In this document: positions 22,789 through 30,412 of the stretch, one piece after another | Numbering within the stretch: the first letter of the stretch is position 1 | Layout: each line of letters opens with the position of its first letter | Assembly: GCA_019323015.1 (NCBI GenBank) | Contig: JAHWHY010000015.1 | Span: forward strand, 1 to 33,288 | DNA length: 33,288 nt | Direction: 5' to 3' | DNA from: Candidatus Woesearchaeota archaeon | GTDB taxonomy: Archaea; Nanobdellota; Nanobdellia; Woesearchaeales; ARS49 | The notes under the pieces: generated by a model | Told to the model about the DNA's origin: nothing | Seen by the model: the letters and a program-made list of their open reading frames with translations, nothing else | Database searches by the model: none | Program-made: the position numbers and the translations under genes

Positions 22789-23628
22789 ATGACAAAGCAC
22801 AAGTATGATTTTGGAATGAAACTAGACGAAATAGGGGATATGCTACTCAGTGGCAGCTGGAATGTTGAAGAAGCAAAAAGTTCTCAGATAGACATAATTC
22901 CAGAAGCAGGCCTGATAAGAAAAATAAAAGAAAGAAGCCTTGACAAGACAGTATTTGAAGTCTTTGCCACAGTATTCATGTCAGAACTGCTGAAAAAGCA
23001 CAATGAATTACTGAGAAATGCAGACTTTACACTATACTCGCCGCAAGCAATCAGGTTTGAATACGGAAACCAGGAAGAAACATCAAGAGTATCAAGAATA
23101 TACCAGTTTTTCTGCCCAGGCATGCCGCTCAACAAAATCAAAAACGCAAAAGAAAGAGATTATCTGGTAGGACAGGATCCTGCAAGAATAGAAGAAAGAG
23201 TAACATACCTTTCAGGAGTGCTTGCAGAGATATTCCTTAAAGAAGGAGTTATACACGGCGACCCTAACCTGAGACACTTCTTTCTGCTTCCCAGAAAAGG
23301 AGAGCTAAAAGACGTGAACAGGGACGACCAAATCTACACAATCGCACCAAGAAACGGAATGGGAGTAATTGACGTAGAGAGCGCAAGACTAGAAGGGCCT
23401 TATTCTGCAGGCACAAAAGCAGACATAGACAAATTCAAGAAAAGACTTTTTGGAAGATTCAACACCCCAAAAGCACAGGAATACTTTGACAAAGGCGCAA
23501 GCCTGGTGAAAGCCTCAGATTTCAGTGCAGCACAATTTGCAAAAGAACTTGCAAAAAACATATTCACATCTAGATTCACTAAAGTTGAAGACGTAGATAT
23601 GGAGACAGGAAAGATTATATACAGATAA
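22789..23628 (+). CDS. Protein-kinase-like protein, atypical
   Basis: The 279 residues contain a kinase-like catalytic core. GVIHGDPNLRHFFLL, at about residues 150-165, matches the HGD-x-N/x-x-H/N catalytic loop of RIO, ABC1, Kdo-kinase and aminoglycoside kinase-type folds. GMGVIDVESARLEG (about 199-213) would be the D-x-E form of DFG. The N-lobe is weak, with no clear P-loop lysine apart from the region near QAIRFEYGNQEE. It might phosphorylate a protein or small molecule, or be a pseudokinase. It follows the three-gene unknown operon after 100 bases that include a TATA-like TATTTTATAA. Confidence 0.6.
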   Translation: MTKHKYDFGMKLDEIGDMLLSGSWNVEEAKSSQIDIIPEAGLIRKIKERSLDKTVFEVFATVFMSELLKKHNELLRNADFTLYSPQAIRFEYGNQEETSRVSRIYQFFCPGMPLNKIKNAKERDYLVGQDPARIEERVTYLSGVLAEIFLKEGVIHGDPNLRHFFLLPRKGELKDVNRDDQIYTIAPRNGMGVIDVESARLEGPYSAGTKADIDKFKKRLFGRFNTPKAQEYFDKGASLVKASDFSAAQFAKELAKNIFTSRFTKVEDVDMETGKIIYR

Positions 23629-23653
23629 GATTTCTCCTGCTTAGAACAAATTC

Positions 23654-24106
23654 TTACTCAAGAACATTAGGCGCAAAATCATACATCATCTGCCAGAAAA
23701 ATTCCCATTCGTCTTGCATATCTGTTGCTTTAAGCATACATCGGACATCTTCTGCAATTTTTCTGTCGATTTTACCACATCTGATAAAATCAGTCATTGC
23801 AGTAGGTAATAGCTTTCTTGCCCGATTATCAGCAACTAAATACGAAATAGAGGCAACTTTCACCTTATGCTCGCCCACAGGCACTTCTTCTGCAGTCTCT
23901 ATAATCGCTTCATAATGCATGCCAAGCAGGCCCATTTCTACTCTTGTCACAAGAGTGGCACCAGGAACAGGTTCGCCAGCAACAACCTCAACAATGCCCC
24001 CTTTGCGCTCATTCAAGTGAAAATAAAAGCCAGCATTACCAATAACAGCATAAGGAACGGCAGTTTTAGAAATTCTTTCAACTAATTCTTCTGTAACTTC
24101 TTGCAT
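23654..24106 (-). CDS. Unknown protein, possibly degenerate nucleotidyltransferase-like
   Basis: The 150 residues are not confidently placed. The stretch VPYAVIGNAGFYFHLNERKGGIVEVVAG near the N-terminus resembles the VIGGLA-x-x-H...DIDLV pattern of AbiEii/MNT-type nucleotidyltransferases, but the GS is GN and the D-x-D is replaced. The later part, KVASISYLVADNRARKLLPTAMTDFIR, followed by two helices, also fits such proteins only loosely. It is convergent with the kinase-like gene and divergent from the next. Confidence 0.45.
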   Translation of the reverse strand: MQEVTEELVERISKTAVPYAVIGNAGFYFHLNERKGGIVEVVAGEPVPGATLVTRVEMGLLGMHYEAIIETAEEVPVGEHKVKVASISYLVADNRARKLLPTAMTDFIRCGKIDRKIAEDVRCMLKATDMQDEWEFFWQMMYDFAPNVLE

Positions 24107-24187
24107 GTTACTCTGTTTACTGATTACGAATATAAAACTTTTGAAATCACAGCAGCTTTATAAACAAAGATTCTCTTTAATATATCT

Positions 24188-24823
24188 ATGAATCTTCCTG
24201 AAAAAGCAATGGAAAACGCAAACCCTTTTGTTTTAGAGTATTTTCAAGACCCTAACTTATTCCCTGCATTGCCAGAGGAAATAAGGAATTCTGAAGAAAG
24301 ACTGACTGAAATTGTGCAAAACACAAGCAGGTTCTCTGATTTAATCCATAAAGAAAGACAAAAAAGATGGAATGGAGACTTGACAGGCTTGCTTGGAGAA
24401 GAAGTGCAGGTACCAGAAAAAGAGCATGCTGATGGAAGAACAAGACATGCAGAAGACGGATACAGAGTAAATGTTGATTACTTAAAAACAATTAATATTG
24501 ATGCATCAAAAGTATTGTTCTTTAGATTGACACAGCCGTCTGACGAGCCAAAACCAGAGTATTACTGGACAAGTGATTATTTTGAGGTTTTAAGAGGCTT
24601 AGATGCAGAAATTCCTGGAGAGCAGAGAGACCATGCAGTCATTTTAGTTTCTGATTTAGAAACAATCAGTGGGAATGAGGGCTTGATACAAGACATGAAT
24701 GACGACCAAGGACTATCTGTAAGACAGATAGGAACAGGTTCATTTGACCAAAAGAAAGCTATTGCAAGATTCAAGCCAGATCACGACTTATATGACGAGC
24801 CTGAAATAACATTAGTTATTTAA
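24188..24823 (+). CDS. Unknown soluble protein
   Basis: The 211-residue protein is not recognised. It has a helical N-terminal half and an alpha/beta second half with FEVLRGLDAEIPGEQRDHAVILVSDLETI and GLSVRQIGTGSFDQKKAIARFKPDHD. It starts about 25-30 bases after TTTATAAA at about 24157, with ATGAATCTT likely leaderless. The next gene follows 34 bases later with its own Shine-Dalgarno site, so they might form an operon. Confidence 0.55.
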   Translation: MNLPEKAMENANPFVLEYFQDPNLFPALPEEIRNSEERLTEIVQNTSRFSDLIHKERQKRWNGDLTGLLGEEVQVPEKEHADGRTRHAEDGYRVNVDYLKTINIDASKVLFFRLTQPSDEPKPEYYWTSDYFEVLRGLDAEIPGEQRDHAVILVSDLETISGNEGLIQDMNDDQGLSVRQIGTGSFDQKKAIARFKPDHDLYDEPEITLVI

Positions 24824-24857
24824 ATAACACAATTTTATGCAGGAGCGGAGGATAAAA

Positions 24858-25289
24858 ATGAATAAAACACCACAAGAATTGTATGATCAAGCAAAACAGC
24901 AGACAAATATTGCAGTAGAACTAACAAGAGCAGGAAACCTTAATGAGCTGGGTCCTGCATTGAGCAGACTAGAGACAACTTTTAAAGAATTAAAGAGAAT
25001 ATATCCTGATTTAGATGTTGTTCAAGCAGCTTCAAGAGAGTTTGGGCCTGAAGGGCCGACAGCTGTGAGGGTCCTGGCTTATGCAAATGACCCTGCAGTG
25101 CTTGAATCACACGCGCATCTTGTTGCAGCTGAAAAAGCACTGGCTGCAGGAGATATTGAACAAGCAATAGAAATATACAAGATGATACAGCCAGGAACAG
25201 AATTCAGAAAATACCTTGATGCACAGCGGCTAGCGCTTAATGATCTTAATACAAGAGCATTAGAGCTTGATGAAAAATTAAAAGAATAA
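24858..25289 (+). CDS. Helical TPR-like protein
   Basis: The protein is about 143 residues from ATG 24858, after GGAGGATAAAA; an upstream in-frame ATG at 24837 would put this site within the protein. Two helical-hairpin-like repeats can be seen, ARGAGNLNELG-type and AEKALAAGDIEQAIEIYKMIQPG, the latter close to a TPR motif. It may serve as a binding scaffold. No catalytic motif is present. Confidence 0.55.
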   Translation: MNKTPQELYDQAKQQTNIAVELTRAGNLNELGPALSRLETTFKELKRIYPDLDVVQAASREFGPEGPTAVRVLAYANDPAVLESHAHLVAAEKALAAGDIEQAIEIYKMIQPGTEFRKYLDAQRLALNDLNTRALELDEKLKE

Positions 25290-25305
25290 ATTTTTTTTAT
25301 TTTCT

Positions 25306-25575
25306 TTACAATCCAAATGCTTTCTCAAACTCACGCATCTGGCGCATCTTCTCAAGAAATTGAGAGCCTTTGTCTGTTATGAGCAAATAAGAGCAGTTCT
25401 TGTTCTTGACTTTCTTGACCATTTCTGTCTTCAAGAGATCATCCAGATAAAGCTTAAGCTGGTTATGAGACAAATTCGCCTTATACATAAGGTGTGTCTG
25501 CCTTATTCTTCCGCCTTTATTCTGGATAGAATCCAGCATATCATTTATTATGTTTGCGCGACTTCTTCTTGCCAT
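25306..25575 (-). CDS. Winged-helix transcriptional regulator
   Basis: The 89 residues form a small winged helix-turn-helix of the archaeal type (PF14947-like): NIINDMLDSIQNKGGRIRQTHLMYKANLSHNQLKLYLDDLLKTEMV then a wing KNCSYLLITDKGSQFLEKMRQM. Its start lies 35 bases within the membrane protein gene, so it is translated from the same message. It may regulate the divergent region at 26279-26340, which would include its own operon. Confidence 0.82.
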   Translation of the reverse strand: MARRSRANIINDMLDSIQNKGGRIRQTHLMYKANLSHNQLKLYLDDLLKTEMVKKVKNKNCSYLLITDKGSQFLEKMRQMREFEKAFGL

Positions 25576-26257
25576 TGTACATTACCATCATAAATGCAAT
25601 CAACAGTATCAAAAACCCGATTAACTGAGCAATCTGTGCAACAATGTAGATATTGACATATAACTTAACTGGCATAAACAATACCTGGCTCAAGGCCAAG
25701 ACACAGAAACTTGTGAAAAGCAGTTTTGTTGATTTTCTCTTGTTTGACTTGTAAATAAAGTAATACCTATAAGCAATGCCCATAAGCAGCACTAAAGCAG
25801 TCAGATGAAAAACAAAATAACTGAAATTACTGAAAATAGTTGTTATGATTATGAAGTATAATATAAACAAGTGATTCATGGTGGACTTCCTGTTCAAGAC
25901 CACGTACAGAATATATAACCCAAGTAAAAGGAAAAGATAATGCGCCAAGTGGCCAGCAACAAACAAGACCTTCTCAGTATATATTGTCTTGAAAGTCACA
26001 TCTAAAATACCAACCTGCTTAACCTTGATAATCTCATATATTACTGTCAAGTCTGTGACCATCTTCCAAAGGAATGAGATAGCCAGAAGAATGAATGAAG
26101 CTGCAAAAAACAGGTAATTCTTGTTCTCCTGCTTTTTCAAAAAATAGAATCTCATGCTAAATGCTGCAATAAGCAATAAAACAAGCACATTAAAGCCGTG
26201 AATGAATATATCTTTTGACGCAAACCAGTCAGGCGCGAACATAACTTCAGTTACCAT
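25541..26257 (-). CDS. Multi-span membrane protein, paired with a winged-helix regulator
   Basis: The 238 residues contain about seven hydrophobic segments (approximately 19-37, 47-66, 95-115, 127-147, 149-170, 180-200, 205-228). The C-terminus is basic (NGKKKSRKHNK) and overlaps the regulator's start by 35 bases in another frame. The pairing of a seven-span protein with a small wHTH looks like a sensory pair: the membrane protein may sense a signal and influence the regulator. This is inferred; no ligand-binding motif is visible. The start at 26257 is about 22-25 bases from the palindromic TATA at 26279-26290, so the message may be leaderless. Confidence 0.7.
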   Translation of the reverse strand: MVTEVMFAPDWFASKDIFIHGFNVLVLLLIAAFSMRFYFLKKQENKNYLFFAASFILLAISFLWKMVTDLTVIYEIIKVKQVGILDVTFKTIYTEKVLFVAGHLAHYLFLLLGLYILYVVLNRKSTMNHLFILYFIIITTIFSNFSYFVFHLTALVLLMGIAYRYYFIYKSNKRKSTKLLFTSFCVLALSQVLFMPVKLYVNIYIVAQIAQLIGFLILLIAFMMVMYNGKKKSRKHNK

Positions 26258-26278
26258 ACAGAGGATACAGAGGATTTT

Positions 26279-26340
26279 GCTTTATAAAGCTTGTGATATT
26301 TTGGCCTGTATAATCACTTCATAGGGTATTAATAAACAGG
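26279..26340. promoter_or_regulatory. Divergent promoter region with repeat copy 1
   Basis: GCTTTATAAAGC (26279-26290), itself a palindrome, is the likely TATA box for the leftward membrane protein gene. From 26290, CTTGTGATATTTTGGCCTGTA followed by TTAATAAA (26328-26335) is nearly the same as 26512-26558, with 40 of 47 positions equal by my count. The distance from the second TATA to the ATG is the same in both copies. The common part upstream of TATA may be a regulator binding site, perhaps of the winged-helix protein next door. Confidence 0.6.
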
Positions 26341-26368
26341 CGTCTATAGAGCTAATGGGGTGATAAGC

Positions 26369-26485
26369 ATGCATTACCTGAACCAAGAGTTCACAAAAAC
26401 CCTTGGCCTGAAAGAATCTGAAGTTGATTTCTTGATTTGGCTACGAATAAAGGAGGAAGCACATGGCTTCAAGAAATTACACTAA
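26369..26485 (+). CDS. Microprotein of 38 residues
   Basis: A short frame begins at ATG 26369, preceded by GGGGTGATAAGC, a good Shine-Dalgarno site, and by a repeated promoter. The peptide starts MHYLNQEFTKTLGLKESEV and ends in a charged helix RIKEEAHGFKKLH. No family is known. The well-formed promoter, ribosome site and the matching copy of the same signals before a second microgene make it likely to be real. The stretch from 26258 to 26784 has only these two small genes. Confidence 0.5.
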   Translation: MHYLNQEFTKTLGLKESEVDFLIWLRIKEEAHGFKKLH

Positions 26486-26511
26486 GAAACCACTTTTTTC
26501 CCTTTTTAAAC

Positions 26512-26560
26512 CTTGTGATATTTTAGCCTGTAATATCCCTTCACAGCGTATTTATAAAGG
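26512..26560 (+). promoter_or_regulatory. Promoter repeat copy 2
   Basis: CTTGTGATATTTTAGCCTGTA and a TTTATAAA box at 26551-26558 repeat the arrangement at 26290-26340. TATA to ATG (26592) is 34 bases, the same as in copy 1. Confidence 0.6.
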
Positions 26561-26591
26561 TTTTACTTTCCAATACCTGAGGTGAATAAAA

Positions 26592-26699
26592 ATGTTCAAT
26601 GACAAAACACTCCATTCATTGCCTGTAATGCACAGATATGAAGTATCATACCTGAAAGTTTTAGGCGCAAAAGAACAAAGAAGAAGGCACTGGTGCTAA
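26592..26699 (+). CDS. Microprotein of 35 residues
   Basis: A short frame begins at ATG 26592 after GAGGTGAATAAAA. The peptide is MFNDKTLHSLPVMHRYEVSY with a basic, tryptophan- and cysteine-ended tail (KEQRRRHWC). It does not resemble the first microprotein in sequence, though both have the same promoter. It ends 14 bases before the inverted repeat of the next promoter. Function is unknown; the same promoter suggests joint control of the two. Confidence 0.5.
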   Translation: MFNDKTLHSLPVMHRYEVSYLKVLGAKEQRRRHWC

Positions 26700-26712
26700 T
26701 TAATAAATATTG

Positions 26713-26739
26713 CTTTTGTATTACACAAAAGTATTTATA
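26713..26739 (+). promoter_or_regulatory. Inverted repeat and TATA box for the ATPase/sigma-like operon
   Basis: CTTTTGT (26713-26719) and ACAAAAG (26725-26731) form a 7-base inverted repeat with a 5-base centre. It is directly followed by TATTTATA (26732-26739), so it covers the BRE position where TFB binds. A protein on this site would probably control the operon. Confidence 0.55.
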
Positions 26740-26847
26740 CTAAATTCTATTTTTCCGGCTAAATAAGGCCAGTGGTGAGACATTATTGCAAAGAAAACAG
26801 CTAAAAAGATAAGACTGCGCCGTAAATTCAGCAGAAACGCACCAGAG

Positions 26848-28719
26848 ATGATATCTAATCTCGTTCTGACAAATGCATATGTTGCGATTGTAGAGCTTGT
26901 TGCAAATGCGTATGATGCAGATGCCAATAATGTTAAAATAGTTTATAACCCAGACCATCCAGACGGCGGACTTCTTAAAATTACAGATGACGGACTTGGC
27001 ATGACTCCAGAAGATCTTGTGCCTTTCTATAGATTAGGTGACAGCCCTAAGCTTGAGGAAAGAGTGTCTCCTGGCGGAAGAGTGTGTATCGGCAAATTTG
27101 GCGTAGGGACCATTACATTGCATAGTCTTGCTGAGCGATACGAACTTGTGACAAGAAAAAATGGCTTAGAAACAAGAGTAGTTGAGGAATTCAAGGGAAG
27201 AACATTAAAATCAACTGAAGAGGTACCTCACACAGCTGTTAAGACAGACCCAAAGGCACAGGGAACAGAGATAACCATGCACGGCCTGAGGTTTGGGGAA
27301 GACACAGACTTTAAGGCCGGAAGACTAAGGAGGCGCATACAGCTGGACCTGCCGGTATTGCCTGATTTTCATGTCTCTGTAAATGACGAAGATGTAAAAA
27401 CTCTCTCAATCACAAATGCCACTAAGTTTGTGATTGATAAGCACTGGAAGCATCTAGGGCATCTTTATGGTGCAATATATCTTGCTGGCAGGGCAACGCA
27501 TATGGCAGGAATGCATATCTATGTAAATGGAAGGAGAGTGGGCGACCCGCAATCCTTAATGATGCATCTGCAGCAGAGAGGTATCGCAAAATGTATTGTG
27601 GGGATTCTGCATGCAAATGACCTTGAGAGCGCAATCTCTTTTGACAGAACCAAATTTAGCGAGGACCATAAAGGATATAGACAATTACATGACGCAGTTA
27701 GCCAGGCTCTTGCTAAAGTGGCCCAGTATTACAGAGTGAGAAGTGTCACAAGCAGACAAGACAAGATAAGAGAAAGCATGGACTTTTTCCTTGGAAAGCT
27801 GAAAAAAAGATGTATTGATGCAAATTTAGAAGAGGTCCAGAGAACCACTACTGTAGAGCTGACAACCACGCTTCCAAGAAGAACAATAGGTGTTTACAAC
27901 CCTGGTAAAAATATTGTGCTGCTTAATGAAAACCATGCGGCATTATTTATAGGCCCTGGACAGACAAAAGCACAATATGAAGCAGCATTACTGCATGCTT
28001 TTGTTGATATGCTTGCAGAGCACAGGATAGGCGCGAAAAAACAAATCTCATGCAGAAACTTCCTAGAAGAAAAAGAAAAAATCTGGAGACAGATAAACAA
28101 AATCGATTCTGATATTGCGCTTCAGGAGAGAATTCACCCGATGATATTCTATGACTGGAAAGATATTGCAAAAATAACTGGCAAGAGCGAAGATGAATTG
28201 CAGTACTTAAAAGCAAGAAATGTTCTGCCGCGCGAGGCAGAGGGTGCTGTTGGGCAAGCCTACCTGGATTTAGTGAAAAAAACAGAAGGCATGATATCGC
28301 TTTATTCCTTGATGGCAGACATACAAGGCGCACTCTGTAACTGGGAAATAGATTGCGTATCCTTTGGTTTTTTGAAGGCAGGCAAGCTTGCACAGCCATT
28401 TGTCAAGAACATTGGAACAAGAAAAAAACCTTGTATTTTTATTGAGCGCGCCTGTGTGAAAGACATAACTGAATTAATTGAAGATGAGGAATTTGAGAAT
28501 AATGCAAAAGCGCGAATGCAGGAACTTCATGATAAGTATTTCACTGTTCCACAACTGGCAAAAAGATTAGGAGAAGATATTGATATACAGCAGGTTTCTA
28601 GAGTCCTTGATTACGCAAGAAAGAGTTCTATCGAGATCAGGCAACAAGGCGAAAAAGGGGTAAAGTTTAATTATGCTGACTTCTTAACTGCAATGCAACT
28701 GATGAGAAAATCAAGATAA
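26848..28719 (+). CDS. Large GHKL ATPase (MORC/Hsp90-like) in operon with a sigma-like protein
   Basis: The GHKL ATPase domain is at the N-terminus: IVELVANAYDADA (N box, Glu16/Asn20/Asp23 from this ATG), ITDDGLGMTPEDLVPFYRLG and a lid GRVCIGKFGVGTITLH. A transducer-like part (about 150-290) contains YVNGRRVGDP and ISFDRTKFSED. Residues about 430-623 have two possible helix-turn-helices, DWKDIAKITGKSEDELQYL and FTVPQLAKRLGEDIDIQQV, and may bind DNA. It is not MutL or gyrase. The frame is open 5' to a TGA at 26776 with homologous-looking residues KKTAKKIRLRRKFSRNAPE, so the true start is perhaps ATT 26785, five bases after GGTGAG. The sigma-like gene follows 1 base after the stop. Confidence 0.75.
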   Translation: MISNLVLTNAYVAIVELVANAYDADANNVKIVYNPDHPDGGLLKITDDGLGMTPEDLVPFYRLGDSPKLEERVSPGGRVCIGKFGVGTITLHSLAERYELVTRKNGLETRVVEEFKGRTLKSTEEVPHTAVKTDPKAQGTEITMHGLRFGEDTDFKAGRLRRRIQLDLPVLPDFHVSVNDEDVKTLSITNATKFVIDKHWKHLGHLYGAIYLAGRATHMAGMHIYVNGRRVGDPQSLMMHLQQRGIAKCIVGILHANDLESAISFDRTKFSEDHKGYRQLHDAVSQALAKVAQYYRVRSVTSRQDKIRESMDFFLGKLKKRCIDANLEEVQRTTTVELTTTLPRRTIGVYNPGKNIVLLNENHAALFIGPGQTKAQYEAALLHAFVDMLAEHRIGAKKQISCRNFLEEKEKIWRQINKIDSDIALQERIHPMIFYDWKDIAKITGKSEDELQYLKARNVLPREAEGAVGQAYLDLVKKTEGMISLYSLMADIQGALCNWEIDCVSFGFLKAGKLAQPFVKNIGTRKKPCIFIERACVKDITELIEDEEFENNAKARMQELHDKYFTVPQLAKRLGEDIDIQQVSRVLDYARKSSIEIRQQGEKGVKFNYADFLTAMQLMRKSR

Positions 28720-28720
28720 A

Positions 28721-29746
28721 ATGAAAATAGATTCTTTGCTAAAAGATGACACACTTTTAGAGATTTTTTCAGCTGAAGAGCTTAAAGAGAGAGGTCTTGA
28801 AGTGAAATTACTGGATAAGCTGAAAGAAGACAAGTTTCAGGCAGACAATTCTAATGGATTTATCTGCGCAATGGTGCTTAACTTTCTTCATCGCGAGAAA
28901 AAACACCGCAAAAAGATAAACGGCGCTTTTGTTAATGCGTATCTTTTCTCAGAAGTGGCGAGGATAAATTTCAGCACAATGCTGGAGATACAAAACAAGG
29001 GAGTGCCTGTTGTTGTTGAGAAAGAGCTTGACGGAGAGAGTGATTTATACGTTCCTGTAAAGAATCTGCATTTAATCACGTCTAATTTTGAGGACGCGAC
29101 TGTGGAGAGCCTTGCCCTGGAGTACTATCAAACAAGAAGTCCTCGAGTTGCGCAGGAGCTGGGAAGACAATTAGAGCAGGACCTTAAAAACATAACATTT
29201 CATCTCTGCCCCAGATTAGGAATAGAGGGTGACTGGAATGCATTTGTTCCAGAAGCATATTACGCACTTTTGTATGCGATGGATAAATGGAGGCCGGACA
29301 GGGGGGCGTCATTTCGAACTTATTTGTTTGACAGCATTAGATTTAAATTGCAGAAAGCGAGATATCGCGAGAACCGCATAAACAGGCGCCAGTTTACTAT
29401 TTTAGACAAGCCTACTTCGCGAGATGAAGATGCAACTCTAAAACACAGGAAGGCAGATACAAGATTTTTAGACCCCTTGCAAAACTTAATGGATGAAGAA
29501 TTAGCAGAAATTATCAGAAAAGACATTGCTGATGCACCTGAGAGAGCCAGACCGCTGCTGACAGAATATTTTTTTGGGGGCAGAACTTACGCAGAGTTAG
29601 GGAAAGAACACGGTGGTGTGACCCGCGAAATGATACGCCAGAGATTAAAGCCTGTATTAATGCATCCCTGGTATTTCAAGCGCACAAGAAAATACATGGG
29701 AACAGAATGCACAATAAAATTGGATCTTGTATCAGATCTGGATTAA
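28721..29746 (+). CDS. Sigma-70-like protein (regions 2 and 4) in an archaeon
   Basis: This 341-residue protein resembles a bacterial sigma factor. Residues about 128-225 fit sigma region 2: VESLALEYYQTRSPR, then NAFVPEAYYALLYAMDKWRPDRGASFRTYLFDSIRFKLQKARYREN, to be compared with the usual EG-x-x-ALLRAIDKFDPERG-x-FSTYA-x-x-IR. Residues about 258-320 fit region 4: LLTEYFFGGRTYAELGKEHGGVTREMIRQRLKPVL, like the L-x-x-IG-x-x-LGVTRERVRQ helix-turn-helix. About 120 residues at the N-terminus are unknown. Archaeal RNA polymerase uses TBP and TFB instead, so the role is unclear. It is translated right after the GHKL ATPase. The 3' end overlaps the convergent gene by 4 bases. Confidence 0.72.
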   Translation: MKIDSLLKDDTLLEIFSAEELKERGLEVKLLDKLKEDKFQADNSNGFICAMVLNFLHREKKHRKKINGAFVNAYLFSEVARINFSTMLEIQNKGVPVVVEKELDGESDLYVPVKNLHLITSNFEDATVESLALEYYQTRSPRVAQELGRQLEQDLKNITFHLCPRLGIEGDWNAFVPEAYYALLYAMDKWRPDRGASFRTYLFDSIRFKLQKARYRENRINRRQFTILDKPTSRDEDATLKHRKADTRFLDPLQNLMDEELAEIIRKDIADAPERARPLLTEYFFGGRTYAELGKEHGGVTREMIRQRLKPVLMHPWYFKRTRKYMGTECTIKLDLVSDLD

Positions 29747-30411
29747 TTCTTTATAAGAATTCCAATACCACCCCACTCAGTATCTTCTGGATCAATTATT
29801 TCTTTATGTTCAAACTTATCCTTTATCTCATTCCAGAATTTATCAACCTGGCACTCAGGAGCAGTTGCGTGCTTGCAGATATCGTGAAAGATAATAATGC
29901 CTCCTTTTGCAACCAATGGCTCGTATAATTCAAAGTCTTTCTTAACACCTTCATAAGTGTGATCTCCATCAATGAACAAGACATCTATAGGCTTGTTATT
30001 TAAATGGCTTATCAAGATTGTTTTGGTTGTTTCATTATGAGAATCCTCGCGCATGAAAAACAATTTCTGACCTAACTTGCCATATCTCTTGAATAAACGC
30101 ATGTCCTCTAATTCATAACCTCCTCCAAAAGGCCCGCCTGGCAAGTCAATGCTGATAATCTGCGCATCATTAGGAGCACACTGGCACAAGACATAGAATG
30201 TTCCGCCAGCAGCAGTGCCAATCTCAACAACAGTTTTCATAGGCCTGTCCTTTAGAAATTCTATTAACTTATTCAGCTCGTATAACTTCTGCATAGCACC
30301 GCGATTCATTGCATTAACAGCAAGTTTCATCTCAGGAGAATCATCTGCAAAAGTAGCTTCGCCTAAGTCAATCTCAGTTATCATTGAAAACTCGGGATTG
30401 TTTTCTTCCAT
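29743..30411 (-). CDS. Class I SAM-dependent methyltransferase
   Basis: The 222 residues from ATG 30411 fit a Rossmann methyltransferase of the Methyltransf_24/cephalosporin-hydroxylase-like type: KTVVEIGTAAGGTFYVLCQ binds SAM (motif I), IISIDLPGG is motif II and IDVLFIDGDHTYEGVKKDFELYEPLVAKGGIIIFHDI includes the conserved D-G-D-H metal-binding stretch seen in sugar- or catechol-type enzymes. Earlier starts would overlap the upstream gene; ATG 30411 is 1 base after its TAA. The substrate is unknown. It is convergent with the sigma-like gene. Confidence 0.85.
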   Translation of the reverse strand: MEENNPEFSMITEIDLGEATFADDSPEMKLAVNAMNRGAMQKLYELNKLIEFLKDRPMKTVVEIGTAAGGTFYVLCQCAPNDAQIISIDLPGGPFGGGYELEDMRLFKRYGKLGQKLFFMREDSHNETTKTILISHLNNKPIDVLFIDGDHTYEGVKKDFELYEPLVAKGGIIIFHDICKHATAPECQVDKFWNEIKDKFEHKEIIDPEDTEWGGIGILIKN

Positions 30412-30412
30412 T

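Noticed and set aside
23654..24106. A firm nucleotidyltransferase call for this gene
   Set aside because: The GS and D-x-D residues are missing, so it was left as unknown with a weak resemblance.
26291..26314. TTGTGA and TATAAT resembling bacterial -35 and -10 boxes, tempting given the sigma-like gene
   Set aside because: The spacing is only 12 bases instead of about 17, the -10 is not kept in the second promoter copy, and a proper archaeal TATA box lies downstream in both.
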